DNA of 64,000 nucleotides, taken from the NCBI RefSeq assembly GCF_004803895.1, contig NZ_CP021978.1:1798001-1862000 (forward strand), in the 5' to 3' direction. The DNA is from Streptomyces hawaiiensis. GTDB lineage: Bacteria; Actinomycetota; Actinomycetes; Streptomycetales; Streptomycetaceae. A program made the position numbers and the translations under genes. Positions 9,893-18,454 of this stretch are shown piece by piece. Under the pieces are notes generated by a model. It was not told the DNA's origin, searched no databases, and saw only the letters and a program-made list of their open reading frames with translations. The number at the start of each line of letters is the position of its first letter. Position 1 is the stretch's first letter.

Positions 9893-10825
9893 ATGATGCG
9901 TGGCGTGACCGGACGACTGATGCTTCTCGACACCGCCTCCCTGTACTTCCGCGCCTACTTCGGCGTCCCGGACTCGGTCAGGGCCCCGGACGGCACGCCG
10001 GTGAACGCCGTGCGCGGACTGCTCGACTTCATCGACCGCCTGGTCAGGGACCACCGGCCGGACGAGCTCGTGGCCTGCATGGACGCCGACTGGCGGCCGC
10101 AGTGGCGGGTGGAGCTGATCCCCTCGTACAAGGCGCACCGTGTCGCCGAGGAGCACGCGGTGGGACCGGACGAGGAGGAGGTGCCCGACACGCTGTCGCC
10201 GCAGGTGCCGGTCATCGAGGAAGTGCTGGACGCGGTGGGCATCGCGCGGGTGGGCGTCGCCGGGTACGAGGCGGACGACGTGATCGGCACGTTCACCGCG
10301 CGGGCGAAGGGCCCGGTCGACATCGTCACCGGCGACCGCGACCTGTACCAGCTGGTGGACGACGCGCGCGGGGTGCGCGTGCTGTACCCGCTGAAGGGCG
10401 TGGGAACCCTGCAGCGCACCGATGAGGCGGCGCTGCGTGAGAAGTATGGGGTCGACGGCAGCGGGTACGCGGATCTGGCCCTGCTGCGCGGCGACCCCAG
10501 CGACGGCCTGCCGGGCGTGCCGGGCATCGGCGAGAAGACGGCCGCCAAGCTGCTGGCCGAGTTCGGGAACCTGGCCGGGATCCTGGCTGCGGTCGAGGAC
10601 CGGCGGTCGAAGCTGACGCCGACGCAGCGCAGGCGGCTGGACGAGGCGCGTCCCTATCTCGCGGTCGCGCCGAAGGTCGTCCGGGTCGCGGACGACGTGC
10701 CCCTGCCGAGCGTCTCCACGGCGCTGCCGCGGGCGCCACGAGACCCGGCGGCGCAGGAGGCACTGGCGGCCCGCTGGGGCCTGGGCGGGTCACTGGAGCG
10801 CCTGCTGACGACTCTCGCGACCTGA
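9893..10825 (+). CDS. 5'-3' exonuclease (DNA polymerase I N-terminal-domain family)
   Basis: A stand-alone 310-residue FEN1/Pol I-type 5'-3' exonuclease, acting on flaps and RNA primers. The N terminus LMLLDTASLYFRAYFG supplies the first metal-binding Asp; further acidic motifs are CMDADWRP, EADDVIGT and VTGDRDLYQLVDD. The helix-hairpin-helix segment GVPGIGEKTAAKLL follows. There is no good ribosome site: ATG 9893 is used here, but GTG 9905, seven bases after CATGAT, would fit a leaderless start. Actinobacteria commonly carry such a paralogue beside polA. It diverges from the betaine transporter and looks monocistronic. Confidence 0.85.
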   Translation: MMRGVTGRLMLLDTASLYFRAYFGVPDSVRAPDGTPVNAVRGLLDFIDRLVRDHRPDELVACMDADWRPQWRVELIPSYKAHRVAEEHAVGPDEEEVPDTLSPQVPVIEEVLDAVGIARVGVAGYEADDVIGTFTARAKGPVDIVTGDRDLYQLVDDARGVRVLYPLKGVGTLQRTDEAALREKYGVDGSGYADLALLRGDPSDGLPGVPGIGEKTAAKLLAEFGNLAGILAAVEDRRSKLTPTQRRRLDEARPYLAVAPKVVRVADDVPLPSVSTALPRAPRDPAAQEALAARWGLGGSLERLLTTLAT

Positions 10826-10866
10826 TCCTCGCCACCAGAGGTGTGAAGTGAGGGCGAGGTGCTAAC

Positions 10867-10885
10867 TTAGGTTAGCCTAACTATG
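10867..10885. promoter_or_regulatory. Iron box (DtxR/DmdR1-type operator)
   Basis: TTAGGTTAGCCTAACTATG matches the 19-bp DtxR/IdeR/DmdR consensus (TTAGGTTAGGCTAACCTAA) at 14 positions, including the symmetric core GTTAGCCTAAC. It ends 18 bp before the siderophore-interacting protein start, so iron-replete repression of that gene is expected. Confidence 0.8.
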
Positions 10886-10903
10886 TGAGACAGGGAGGTC
10901 CTC

Positions 10904-11746
10904 ATGGCAGAGCGACCGGGACGCCAGCCGCGCAGGGTCCACTCCGCGCTGGTCGTGCGCACGGAGCGGCTGACCCCGCACATGCAGCGTGTGGTGCTCG
11001 GCGGCGAGGGCCTTGCCGACTTCGCGGCGGGCACGTGCACCGACCACTATGTGAAGCTGCTGTTCCCGCCCGTGGGCGTCACCTACCCGGAACCCTTCGA
11101 CCTGCAGCGCGTCCGGGACGAACTGCCGCGCGAACAGTGGCCGGTGACCCGGACCTACACGGTCCGCCAGTGGGACGCCGAGCACCGCGAACTGACCCTG
11201 GACTTCGTCATCCACGGCGACGAAGGCCTGGCCGGTCCGTGGGCCATGCGGGTCCGGCCCGGCGAGACCGTGCGCTTCATGGGACCCGGCGGGGCCTACG
11301 CGCCCGACCCGGGCGCCGACTGGCATCTGCTCGTCGGTGACGAGAGCGCGCTGCCCGCGATCGCCTGCGCCCTGGAGGCACTGCCGCGCGGGGCCAGGGC
11401 GTACACCTTCGTGGAGATCTCCGGCCCCGAGGAGGAGCAGAAGATCGACTCGGACGTGGAGGTCGTCTGGCTGCACCGCGGCGCCCGGCCGCACGGTGAG
11501 GCGCTGGTCGAGGCCGTACGGAACCTGGAGTTCCCCGAAGGCCGCGTGCACGCCTTCGTCCACGGCGAGGCGCACTTCGTCAAGCAGCTGCGCCACCTGC
11601 TCCGCATCGAGCGCCACGTCCCGCGCGAGGACCTCTCGATCTCCGGCTACTGGCGCCGCGGCCACGACGAGGAGGGCTGGCAGGCCTCCAAGCGCGAGTG
11701 GAACGCCCGGATCGAGGCGGAGCAGGAGAGCGTGTCCGCGGCCTGA
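10904..11746 (+). CDS. Siderophore-interacting protein (FAD-dependent ferric-siderophore reductase)
   Basis: A 280-residue ViuB/SIP-family flavoprotein that reduces imported ferric siderophores to release iron in the cytoplasm. The FAD-binding motif TRTYTVRQ is followed by the PGAYAPDP-type loop (GPGGAYAP) and a NAD(P)H-binding half beginning at LLVGDESALPAI. The C terminus contains the conserved ISGYWRRGHDEEGW sequence. ATG 10904 has a GGGAGG ribosome site. A DmdR-type iron box directly upstream predicts derepression under iron limitation. It stands alone next to a convergent acetyltransferase. Confidence 0.92.
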   Translation: MAERPGRQPRRVHSALVVRTERLTPHMQRVVLGGEGLADFAAGTCTDHYVKLLFPPVGVTYPEPFDLQRVRDELPREQWPVTRTYTVRQWDAEHRELTLDFVIHGDEGLAGPWAMRVRPGETVRFMGPGGAYAPDPGADWHLLVGDESALPAIACALEALPRGARAYTFVEISGPEEEQKIDSDVEVVWLHRGARPHGEALVEAVRNLEFPEGRVHAFVHGEAHFVKQLRHLLRIERHVPREDLSISGYWRRGHDEEGWQASKREWNARIEAEQESVSAA

Positions 11747-11755
11747 GGACGCTCC

Positions 11756-12352
11756 TCACCGAGGCGGAGCTGTGCGGGAGCCGACCCGCGCGTGCAGGTG
11801 CATGTCGTGCCATCCGTCCGGATGCAGGATCGCACTGCGCTTGGTGCCCTCCAGGTCGAAGCCGGTCCTGGTGGCGACGCGGCACGAGGCCTCGTTGTGG
11901 ACGGCGTGCAGGAGCTCCAGACGGTGGAAGCCGGTCTCGTCGAGGGCCCAGTGGGTGAGCGCGGTCGTGGCGCGGGCGGCGACGCCCCGCCCCCGGGCCG
12001 CCGGGACCGTCCAGTACGCCACCTCCGCCGTCCCGTCGTCGAGCCGAAGCTCGCGCAGCGCCACCCGGCCCAGCAGCGCGCCGGACTCCGCGTCGGCCAC
12101 GGCCCAGTGCGCCTCCCGCTCCCCCTCCCATGCCTGTCGCCACTCGCGGATCCACTCCCCGGCCTCCGCCACGGAGTCGGCGGCGCGGGCGTGCCACTGG
12201 TGCATCACCGGGTCCTGGAAGACCTCGTACACCGCGGGCGCGTCCCCGGCCCGCCAGGGGCGCAGCACGAGTCCGCCGTCGGCGGGGAGTGTCGGTTGCG
12301 GGCGGTCTGCGAGGGTTCCGGCGTTCAGAACCGGGCTGATGAGGAACGGCAT
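11756..12352 (-). CDS. GNAT-family N-acetyltransferase (RimJ/RimL-like)
   Basis: A 198-residue GNAT acetyltransferase resembling RimJ/RimL proteins. The acetyl-CoA loop is in the stretch VPAARGRGVAARATTAL, followed by LLHAVHNEASCRVATRTGF, the typical C-terminal RimJ/L pattern of asparagine and an arginine helix. The region GLVLRPWRAGDAPAVYE opens the fold. It converges with the SIP gene (nine-base gap) and diverges from the pseudouridine synthase. The acceptor substrate (protein N terminus or small molecule) is unknown. Confidence 0.82.
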   Translation of the reverse strand: MPFLISPVLNAGTLADRPQPTLPADGGLVLRPWRAGDAPAVYEVFQDPVMHQWHARAADSVAEAGEWIREWRQAWEGEREAHWAVADAESGALLGRVALRELRLDDGTAEVAYWTVPAARGRGVAARATTALTHWALDETGFHRLELLHAVHNEASCRVATRTGFDLEGTKRSAILHPDGWHDMHLHARVGSRTAPPR

Positions 12353-12418
12353 GCCCGCATCCTGACAAGGGCGGGCCGGGCGGCCCCACTGGTTTTCCGC
12401 CCCCGCGCACCGGCCTCG

Positions 12419-12432
12419 TACGCTGGGCCGCG
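12419..12432 (+). promoter_or_regulatory. Candidate leaderless promoter -10 element
   Basis: TACGCT (TANNNT) lies eight bases before ATG 12433, and no purine-rich ribosome site is present. This spacing suggests that the pseudouridine synthase is made from a leaderless or nearly leaderless mRNA. Confidence 0.4.
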
Positions 12433-13425
12433 ATGAGACGCAAGACCCCCACCCCGCCCTCTCCCCTGCCGCAGCGCCACGGCGTGGACCCGGTGCGCGT
12501 GCGGCTGCCCGCCGCGGGGACGTGGGGCACGGTGCGCGAGCACCTGGTGGAGCGGCTCTCCGGGGCGGGCGCCGGGGTCGTCGACGGCATGTTCGCCGCG
12601 GGCCGGATCGTCGGGGCGGACGGGCGCCCCGTCGCGGCGGACGCCCCCTTCGTGCCCGGACTGTTCGTGTGGTTCCACCGGGACCTGCCCGAGGAGGTGC
12701 CGGTGCCCTTCCCGGTGGAGGTCGTGCACCGGGACGAGCACATCGTCGTCGCCGACAAGCCGCACTTCCTCGCCACCACCCCGCGCGGCGGCCATGTCGC
12801 CGAGACCGCGCTGGCCCGGCTCCGCCGCGAGCTGGACCTCCCGGCGCTCACTGCCGCGCACCGCCTGGACCGGCTCACCGCGGGACTCGTGCTGTTCACC
12901 GTGCGCCCCCAGGAGCGCGGCGCGTACCAGACGCTGTTCCGCGACCGTCTGGTCCGCAAGGAGTACGAGGCCGTCGCCCCGTACGACCCCGCCCTCACCG
13001 TGCCCCGGACCGTCCGCAGCCGGATCCTGAAGGAGCGCGGGGTGCTCACCGCCCGGGAAGTCCCGGGCGAGCCCAACGCCGTCAGCCACGTCGAGCTCGT
13101 CGAACACCGCGACCGCCCCGACGGGCCGGGCGGAATCGCCCGGTACCGGCTCACACCGTCCACCGGGCAGACCCACCAGCTGCGCGTCCACATGAGCGCG
13201 CTGGGGGTGCCGATCCTCGGCGACCCGCTCTACCCGGAGGTGACCGCCCCCGGGCCGGCCGGCGACTTCCGCCGTCCGCTCCAGCTGCTGGCGCGGTCCC
13301 TGGAGTTCGCCGACCCGGTCACGGGCGAGGAGCACCGGTTCCGCAGCGGCCGGGTGCTCGCGGCCTGGGCGTCGTACGACCGGTGGGCCGCCGGGACGTA
13401 CGACGGCCCGTCAGACGGTCAGTAG
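12433..13425 (+). CDS. RluA-family RNA pseudouridine synthase
   Basis: A 330-residue pseudouridine synthase. The catalytic motif is AAHRLDRLTAGLVLF, with the essential Asp in HRLDR, followed by RKEYEAV and the late TGQTHQLRVHM motif typical of RluA/RluC/RluD. An N-terminal S4-like segment (about residues 20-75) precedes the catalytic domain. It would isomerise uridine in rRNA or tRNA; the target site cannot be assigned. Its 3' end overlaps the convergent P450 gene by seven bases. The start has a -10-like TACGCT eight bases upstream and no ribosome site. Confidence 0.88.
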   Translation: MRRKTPTPPSPLPQRHGVDPVRVRLPAAGTWGTVREHLVERLSGAGAGVVDGMFAAGRIVGADGRPVAADAPFVPGLFVWFHRDLPEEVPVPFPVEVVHRDEHIVVADKPHFLATTPRGGHVAETALARLRRELDLPALTAAHRLDRLTAGLVLFTVRPQERGAYQTLFRDRLVRKEYEAVAPYDPALTVPRTVRSRILKERGVLTAREVPGEPNAVSHVELVEHRDRPDGPGGIARYRLTPSTGQTHQLRVHMSALGVPILGDPLYPEVTAPGPAGDFRRPLQLLARSLEFADPVTGEEHRFRSGRVLAAWASYDRWAAGTYDGPSDGQ

Positions 13426-14957
13426 CCGCGCCACCAGCTCAGGAACCGCTGCCAGACCCCCTTGCGGCGGGGCGGTTCCGCGACGGCCGGCTGCGGCGGC
13501 CCCGACACCGGCTGGGCCTGCACGTGAGCCGGCTGGGGCTGCGCGGCGGCCGGCTGCGGCTGTGGGGCGGCCGGCTGGGGCTGCGCGCCGGCCGGTGCGG
13601 CCTGCGGCTGTGCGGTGCCGATCTGCCAGTCCGAGCGCTGTGCGGCGACCGGCTTGTGGTTCGGCACCTCCTGCACGTCCTGCGGCGGCTTGGGCACGAA
13701 CTGCACCGGCAGTTCCACCAGGTGCCGGGAGGCGATGGACGCCGTCCAGCGCAGCTCCTCCTCGTCGCAGTCGAGTTCGACGTCCGGCAGCCGCATCAGC
13801 AGCGCGTCGACGCCCACGTCGGCGATGGAGCGGCCGATGTCCTGTCCGGGGCACTCGTGCGGTCCGCCGCCGAAGGCGAGGTGGGAGCGGTTGCCCTGCA
13901 TGCTGGCCTTCAGGTCCGGCCGCACCCGTGGGTCGACGTTGGCCGGCAGCGGCGCGAAGAGCAGCCCGTCGCCCCGGCGGATGCGCTGCCCGCCCAGCTC
14001 GGTCTCCTGCTTGGCGAAGTAGGCGAAGACCGTGCTGAACGGCGGCTCGTCCCACAGGGACTGCTCCACCGCTTCCGGCACCGTCATCTGGCCGCCGTTG
14101 AGCTGGGCCCGGAAGCGCGGGTCGATCAGCACCGTGAGCAGCACGTTGGACAGCAGGTTGGTGGTGGCCTCGTAGGCGGCGAAGAGCACCAGGCGCAGGT
14201 GCTCCCTGACCTCGTCGTCGCTCAGCCGGGCCGGGTGGGTGATCAGGTAGCTGGCGAGGTCCTCCTCCGGCTGGGCGCGGCGGGTGGCGGTGAGCCGGCT
14301 CAGGGCGTCCATGACGTAGGAGTGGCTGGCGATCGCGGTCTCGGTGCCCTTGAGGGCGTCGCGGGCGGCCTCGACGATCCGGTCGTTGTACTCGTCGGGC
14401 ATGCCGAGGATCTCGCACATCACCGCCATCGGCAGGTGCTCGGTGAACTGGCTGACGAGGTCCGCCTCACCCGCCTCGCAGAACCGGTTGACGATCACCT
14501 GCGTACTGCGGTTGATGTAGCGGCGCAGGCTGCGGAAGTCGATGGTGGAGATGGCGCCCATGACGGCACCGCGCAGCCGCTTGTGCTCGTCGCCCTCGGC
14601 GTGCGAGGCGATGGGCTGCCAGGCGATGTGCGGCATCAGTGGGTGGTCGGGCTTGACCAGGCCCTCCCTGAGCGGGGTCCAGATACGGCTGTCCCGGCAG
14701 AACTGCGAGGGCGAGCGCACCATGTGAAGGTTCTCGGCGTGGCCGAGGACGACCCACATCGGCACGTCGTCGTGGAGCAGCACGGGCGCCACGGGACCGT
14801 GCTGGTCCCGCAGTTGCTCGTACAGCGCTCCCAGGTCCTCCGCCTCGTGCAGCCGGTGCAGCCCCCCGGGCCCGAGGCCGTGCGCGGGGCAGCCGGGGGG
14901 CGGGCCGGGCCGGAGGTCGTCGTCCGTACTGGTCGGGGCGTGGGATTCAGGCGTCAC
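13419..14957 (-). CDS. rarE: Conservon cytochrome P450 RarE (CvnE9)
   Basis: A 512-residue cytochrome P450, last gene of the rar conservon. The haem loop FGGGPHECPGQDIGRS gives the thiolate ligand Cys369, and the I-helix motif AAYEATTN is present. The last 100 residues are unusual: a Pro/Gln/Ala-rich repetitive linker (repeats of QPQPA) ending in a basic, tryptophan-rich tail VWQRFLSWWRGY. I start at GTG 14957, which has GGAG eight bases upstream; GTG 15011, three bases after the GTPase stop, is the alternative. In S. griseus and S. coelicolor the rar genes influence aerial mycelium formation; the P450 substrate is unknown. Confidence 0.85.
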   Translation of the reverse strand: MTPESHAPTSTDDDLRPGPPPGCPAHGLGPGGLHRLHEAEDLGALYEQLRDQHGPVAPVLLHDDVPMWVVLGHAENLHMVRSPSQFCRDSRIWTPLREGLVKPDHPLMPHIAWQPIASHAEGDEHKRLRGAVMGAISTIDFRSLRRYINRSTQVIVNRFCEAGEADLVSQFTEHLPMAVMCEILGMPDEYNDRIVEAARDALKGTETAIASHSYVMDALSRLTATRRAQPEEDLASYLITHPARLSDDEVREHLRLVLFAAYEATTNLLSNVLLTVLIDPRFRAQLNGGQMTVPEAVEQSLWDEPPFSTVFAYFAKQETELGGQRIRRGDGLLFAPLPANVDPRVRPDLKASMQGNRSHLAFGGGPHECPGQDIGRSIADVGVDALLMRLPDVELDCDEEELRWTASIASRHLVELPVQFVPKPPQDVQEVPNHKPVAAQRSDWQIGTAQPQAAPAGAQPQPAAPQPQPAAAQPQPAHVQAQPVSGPPQPAVAEPPRRKGVWQRFLSWWRGY

Positions 14958-15014
14958 AGTGGTCGCTCCGAAGCTTTCCAGGTGGCATGGGGGGATGGGG
15001 CGGACGGACACGGA

Positions 15015-15635
15015 TCAGGTGCGTGAGCCCGTCATGGCGAGCGAGTGCAGGAAGCGCATGAGCGTCATCAGGACGTCGCGGCTGGAGGCCCGCCGCCGTG
15101 CGTCGCACTCGATGATCGGGATGTCCGGCGTGAGGTCGAGGGCCGTGCGCAGCTCCTCGACGGCGTAATGGGGTGCGTCGGGGAAGGAGTTGATGGCGAC
15201 CACGAACGGCACGCCGCGCTCCTCCAGGCGCCCCATGACGTCGAAGCTGACCTCCAGCCGCCGGGTGTCGACCAGCACCACCGCACCGAGCGCGCCCTCG
15301 AACAGGCCGTTCCACAGGAACCAGAAGCGCTGCTGGCCGGGCGTGCCGAAGAGGTACAGCACGAGCTGGTCGGTGATGCTGATCCGGCCGAAGTCCATGG
15401 CGACGGTGGTGGCCGTCTTGGACGCGGAGCCGAAGTTGTCGTCGACACCGATGCCGGCCTGCGTCATGGTCTCCTCGGTGGTCAGCGGTGTGATCTCGCT
15501 GACCGAGCCGACCATGGTCGTCTTGCCGACGCCGAAGCCACCCACGATCACGATCTTGGCCGCGGCCTGTGCCGTGTGGGGCAGCTGGTCCTCGGTCCGG
15601 GGGCCCGGGATGGTGTCAGAGCCGTTGAAGTCCAT
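15015..15635 (-). CDS. rarD: Conservon GTP-binding protein RarD (CvnD9)
   Basis: A 206-residue small Ras-like GTPase of the conservon D family. The P-loop is GGFGVGKTT (about residues 33-41), the switch II region is LYLFGTPGQQRFWF, and the base-recognition motif is the variant NSFPD instead of NKxD. It starts within the end of rarC (20-bp overlap), so translation is coupled. By analogy to described conservons it cycles between GTP and GDP and associates with the roadblock protein and membrane sensor, forming a eukaryote-like G-protein system. Confidence 0.92.
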   Translation of the reverse strand: MDFNGSDTIPGPRTEDQLPHTAQAAAKIVIVGGFGVGKTTMVGSVSEITPLTTEETMTQAGIGVDDNFGSASKTATTVAMDFGRISITDQLVLYLFGTPGQQRFWFLWNGLFEGALGAVVLVDTRRLEVSFDVMGRLEERGVPFVVAINSFPDAPHYAVEELRTALDLTPDIPIIECDARRRASSRDVLMTLMRFLHSLAMTGSRT

Positions 15636-16014
15636 TCATCACCGCTTCGAGGAGGGAACGGTCGGAGCGCGCCTTGCGGACGATCGGGGCACGCGCCTGC
15701 ACCAGTTCCGCCGTCAGCAGCTCGGTGAGCAGCACGCCCATCGCGCTGAACGGCAGGTGGAGGTAGGCCGACAGCTCGGCCACGGACAGGGGGGCGGCGC
15801 AGAGTCGGAGCAGCGCCGCCTGCTCGGGAGAGGCGGAGGGCGGCGGATCCGTGGCACGCGCCACGATTAACGTCACCAGGTCGAGCTCGGCCCGTTCACC
15901 GTCCGGGCCGGCCACCACGTACATCCGCTCGGGATTCCCGGGTTTGCCGTCGCCCTCCTGGGGCGTGGGCGGTTCCGATGCGGGGTCGCGCCTCTGGCGT
16001 TGGGGAGGCGTCAT
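15616..16014 (-). CDS. rarC: Conservon DUF742 protein RarC (CvnC9)
   Basis: A 132-residue DUF742 protein, third gene of the rar operon. After a disordered, charged N terminus (about 45 residues), the conserved core runs from MYVVAGPDGERAELDLVTLI to the end, with a winged-helix-like segment LSVAELSAYLHLPFSAMGVLL. ATG 16014 overlaps the rarB stop as ATGA; the frame is open further upstream but only inside rarB. Its biochemical role in conservons is not well defined; complex formation with RarA, B and D is inferred from the family. Confidence 0.9.
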   Translation of the reverse strand: MTPPQRQRRDPASEPPTPQEGDGKPGNPERMYVVAGPDGERAELDLVTLIVARATDPPPSASPEQAALLRLCAAPLSVAELSAYLHLPFSAMGVLLTELLTAELVQARAPIVRKARSDRSLLEAVMNGLQRL

Positions 16015-16418
16015 ACGATCTGCCCGTTCCGCCGGGGCGGACTGGTGAGATGGCCGCCGATCCGGACGACCAGATCGCGCATCATCGCGCTCATCCGGCC
16101 GGGTTCGCACCGGACGTCGGAGAGCACCGCGAGAAAGGCGTTGGCACCGGCGGACATCAGGTAGAAGTAGCCGCGGTCGATCTCGATCATGACGAGCTTC
16201 ATCTCGCCGTCGCCGACGGTGAGTTCCTGGCAGACGCTGCCCGCGAGGGACTGCAGGCCGGCGCAGGCCGCGGCGACCCGGTCGGCCGCGTCGGGCTCAC
16301 CGCCGTAGCGGGCGATGCGCAGACCGTCGGCCGAGAGCACCACGATCATCTCGATGCCCGGCACGCCGTCGGCGAGCTGCTTGAGCATCCAGTCGAAGTT
16401 GCCTCGCTGCTGGATCAC
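16011..16418 (-). CDS. rarB: Conservon roadblock/LC7 protein RarB (CvnB9)
   Basis: A 135-residue roadblock/LC7-domain protein. The segment LKQLADGVPGIEMIVVLSADGLRIARYGG is the classic roadblock start, followed by the conserved GDGEMKLVMIEIDRGYFYLMSAG strand. Roadblock proteins dimerise and act as platforms or GTPase-activating partners for Ras-like GTPases, consistent with rarD two genes downstream. GTG 16418 overlaps the rarA stop as GTGA, and the rarC start overlaps its stop, so rarA-B-C are tightly coupled. Confidence 0.92.
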   Translation of the reverse strand: MIQQRGNFDWMLKQLADGVPGIEMIVVLSADGLRIARYGGEPDAADRVAAACAGLQSLAGSVCQELTVGDGEMKLVMIEIDRGYFYLMSAGANAFLAVLSDVRCEPGRMSAMMRDLVVRIGGHLTSPPRRNGQIV

Positions 16419-18058
16419 TTGAGGTCCCCCTCGTCGTCGGCCTCGGTGGGAGCCGGGTCGTTGATCAGGTGCAGGTACTTGGTCGGGTTGCGGATGAAGT
16501 CGGTCGGGTGCGTGCCGGGTTCGATGCCCTGCTTCAGCCCCTCCCAGAAGGCCTCGAGGCCCTTGCCGGGGGCGTCGGGCGCCGACATGTCGCGCAGGGG
16601 CTTGGTCTCGGGCTCCTGCGTCGCCGCCCATGGGTTGTACTCGCCGCGTTCGGCGGCCTCCCGGTCGGCCTTCTCGTTGGCGGCCTGCTGGGCGAGTCGC
16701 TCGGCGAGCGGCATCTTCACCCGGCTGCGGCGCTGCGGCAGGCCGTTCGCGGTCCACTCGGTGACCTCGGGGACGTCGTCGTCTTCCAGGGAGACCGTGG
16801 CGGGGATCTTCGGGCTGGTGGGGCGTCGCCTCTTGGGCGCGCGCTTCGGGCCCTCGGGGATGCCGACCGTCATCGGGATGCCGGTGGCGCCGATGCCGTG
16901 GGCGAGTCCGACACCGGGCTCGTGGGTGATCATCTGGCTGGGCACGATGAGGATGGCGCGGACGCCGCCGTACGCGGAGGCGCGCAGCGAGACCTGCATG
17001 TTGTACGCCGTGCAGAGGCGGCCCACGACGGCCAGGCCGAGGCGCGGGTGCTCGCCGATGTCCTGCAGGTCGACGCCCGCCTTGGCGGCCTCCAGCATGC
17101 CCTCGATGCGGGCGCGTGCCTCCTCGTTGAGGTTGACACCGCCGTCCTCGATCTCGATGCAGACGCCGGTCTGCACCTCGGTGGCGGTGACGTGCACCTT
17201 GGTCTGCGGCGGTGAGTAGCGCGTGGCGTTGTCGAGGAGTTCGGCGGCGGCGTGGATGACCGGCTCGACGTAGATGCCCTTGACGCTGACCTTGGCGATG
17301 GAGGACAGCTGGATGCGCCGGTACTCCAGGATGCGGGACATGGCGCCGCGCAGGGTGCTGTAGAGGGACACCGGCTCGGGCCACTGCCGTCCGGGGCGTC
17401 CGCCGCCGAGGACGGAGACGGAGTCGGCCAGGCGGCCGATCAGGGCGTTGCCGTGGTCGATGCGCAGCAGGTCGTCGAAGACCTCCGGGTTGCGGCCGTG
17501 GTCCTCCTCCATCTCCCGGAGCTCTTCGGCCTGCTGGTGGATGATCGCCTGGACGCGGCGGGCGACACTGACGAAGGAGCGCGCGGCGGCGTCACGCATG
17601 GTCACTTCGCGGTCGACGATCTTGAGGACCGTCAGCAGCGTCTCGGCCTGCGGCGCGGGGAGGTTGCGGAACGCGGGGTTGGCGAGGCCGAGCTTGCGAA
17701 TCACCTCCCTGGGGGATTCTCCGGTGCGCAGCAGGTCGAGCGCGGCGGGCACGATCTCCCTCGAGAAGCGGACCAGTTCGTTCTCGTGGGCGGCGATCCG
17801 CTGTTCCAGATGGGCGCTGTGCCGGGCGTGCTCCGCACGCTGGTTGCGCAGCGCACGGCCGCGGCGCACCGCCTCGGCAGCCGTCGCGAGCACCAGCGCG
17901 GTGGCGATGCCGCCGCACCAGCCGACGGCGGTCCGGGCGGGCTCCGTCACCAGGGCGACGGCGGCTCCGGTCGCCGCCGCCATGACTATGGCAGGCAGCA
18001 ACAGCACGCGCGCGTAGGGAAGTTCACGGCGACCGGGAGGGGATTGAACACTCACCAT
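16415..18058 (-). CDS. rarA: Conservon sensor histidine-kinase-like ATPase RarA (CvnA9)
   Basis: A 547-residue membrane sensor, first gene of the rar conservon. Two N-terminal membrane segments (about residues 14-35 and 42-60) are followed by a coiled helical region and a GHKL ATPase domain with N-box ELLDNATRYSPP, G1 box IEDGGVNLN and RLGLAVVGRL. The C-terminal 150 residues are charged and probably disordered. Like other CvnA proteins it lacks an obvious phosphoacceptor H-box or partner response regulator; signalling is thought to run through the G-protein partners RarB-D. ATG 18058 is preceded by AGAAGG. Confidence 0.9.
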   Translation of the reverse strand: MVSVQSPPGRRELPYARVLLLPAIVMAAATGAAVALVTEPARTAVGWCGGIATALVLATAAEAVRRGRALRNQRAEHARHSAHLEQRIAAHENELVRFSREIVPAALDLLRTGESPREVIRKLGLANPAFRNLPAPQAETLLTVLKIVDREVTMRDAAARSFVSVARRVQAIIHQQAEELREMEEDHGRNPEVFDDLLRIDHGNALIGRLADSVSVLGGGRPGRQWPEPVSLYSTLRGAMSRILEYRRIQLSSIAKVSVKGIYVEPVIHAAAELLDNATRYSPPQTKVHVTATEVQTGVCIEIEDGGVNLNEEARARIEGMLEAAKAGVDLQDIGEHPRLGLAVVGRLCTAYNMQVSLRASAYGGVRAILIVPSQMITHEPGVGLAHGIGATGIPMTVGIPEGPKRAPKRRRPTSPKIPATVSLEDDDVPEVTEWTANGLPQRRSRVKMPLAERLAQQAANEKADREAAERGEYNPWAATQEPETKPLRDMSAPDAPGKGLEAFWEGLKQGIEPGTHPTDFIRNPTKYLHLINDPAPTEADDEGDLK

Positions 18059-18454
18059 GTGGGCCTTCTGACAGGAGTCGACTGAGGTTCGGAGGGACGT
18101 GCGAGGGGGTATGTCATGAAACTGTCTGGATCTTCCGCACATTGGGGAACAAGCGCACGAATTCATCTCAAGACGGTGCGCTGCGGGCGAGCTTAGTCCG
18201 ACCGGATCATCGCCGTGTCATATTCAGCAACTGCCGGAAACCGGACGCGAAGGGATAGTACGCTCAGTCGTTTACACGTTGCGACATCGTTCGAATACTG
18301 TGCGTAGCGACGAACGGGCATACGAAAGCCCACTCACCGTGAGGGTGAATGGGCCTCAGTACAACGCTGCTTCAGGGGCGCGGGGCTGTGTCACTGTGCG
18401 GCTCCGCCGCGCGGGCGCGAGCAGCCACGAACCACCGGCACCCGCGCTACAAGC
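18059..18454. other. Intergenic region between the helicase gene and the rar operon
   Basis: This 396-bp gap is visibly richer in A+T than the flanking genes and should contain the rarA promoter (a TACTAT-like -10 read on the minus strand lies near 18255-18260). The half nearest the helicase holds a hairpin at 18327-18356. I see no gene. Confidence 0.5.
18327..18356 (-). terminator. Hairpin downstream of the helicase gene
   Basis: An imperfect 12-bp inverted repeat (AGCCCACTCACC with GGTGAATGGGCC, five-base loop) lies about 100 bp after the helicase stop and before the rar promoter. It probably ends the long minus-strand cluster that runs from tatA to the helicase. Confidence 0.5.
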
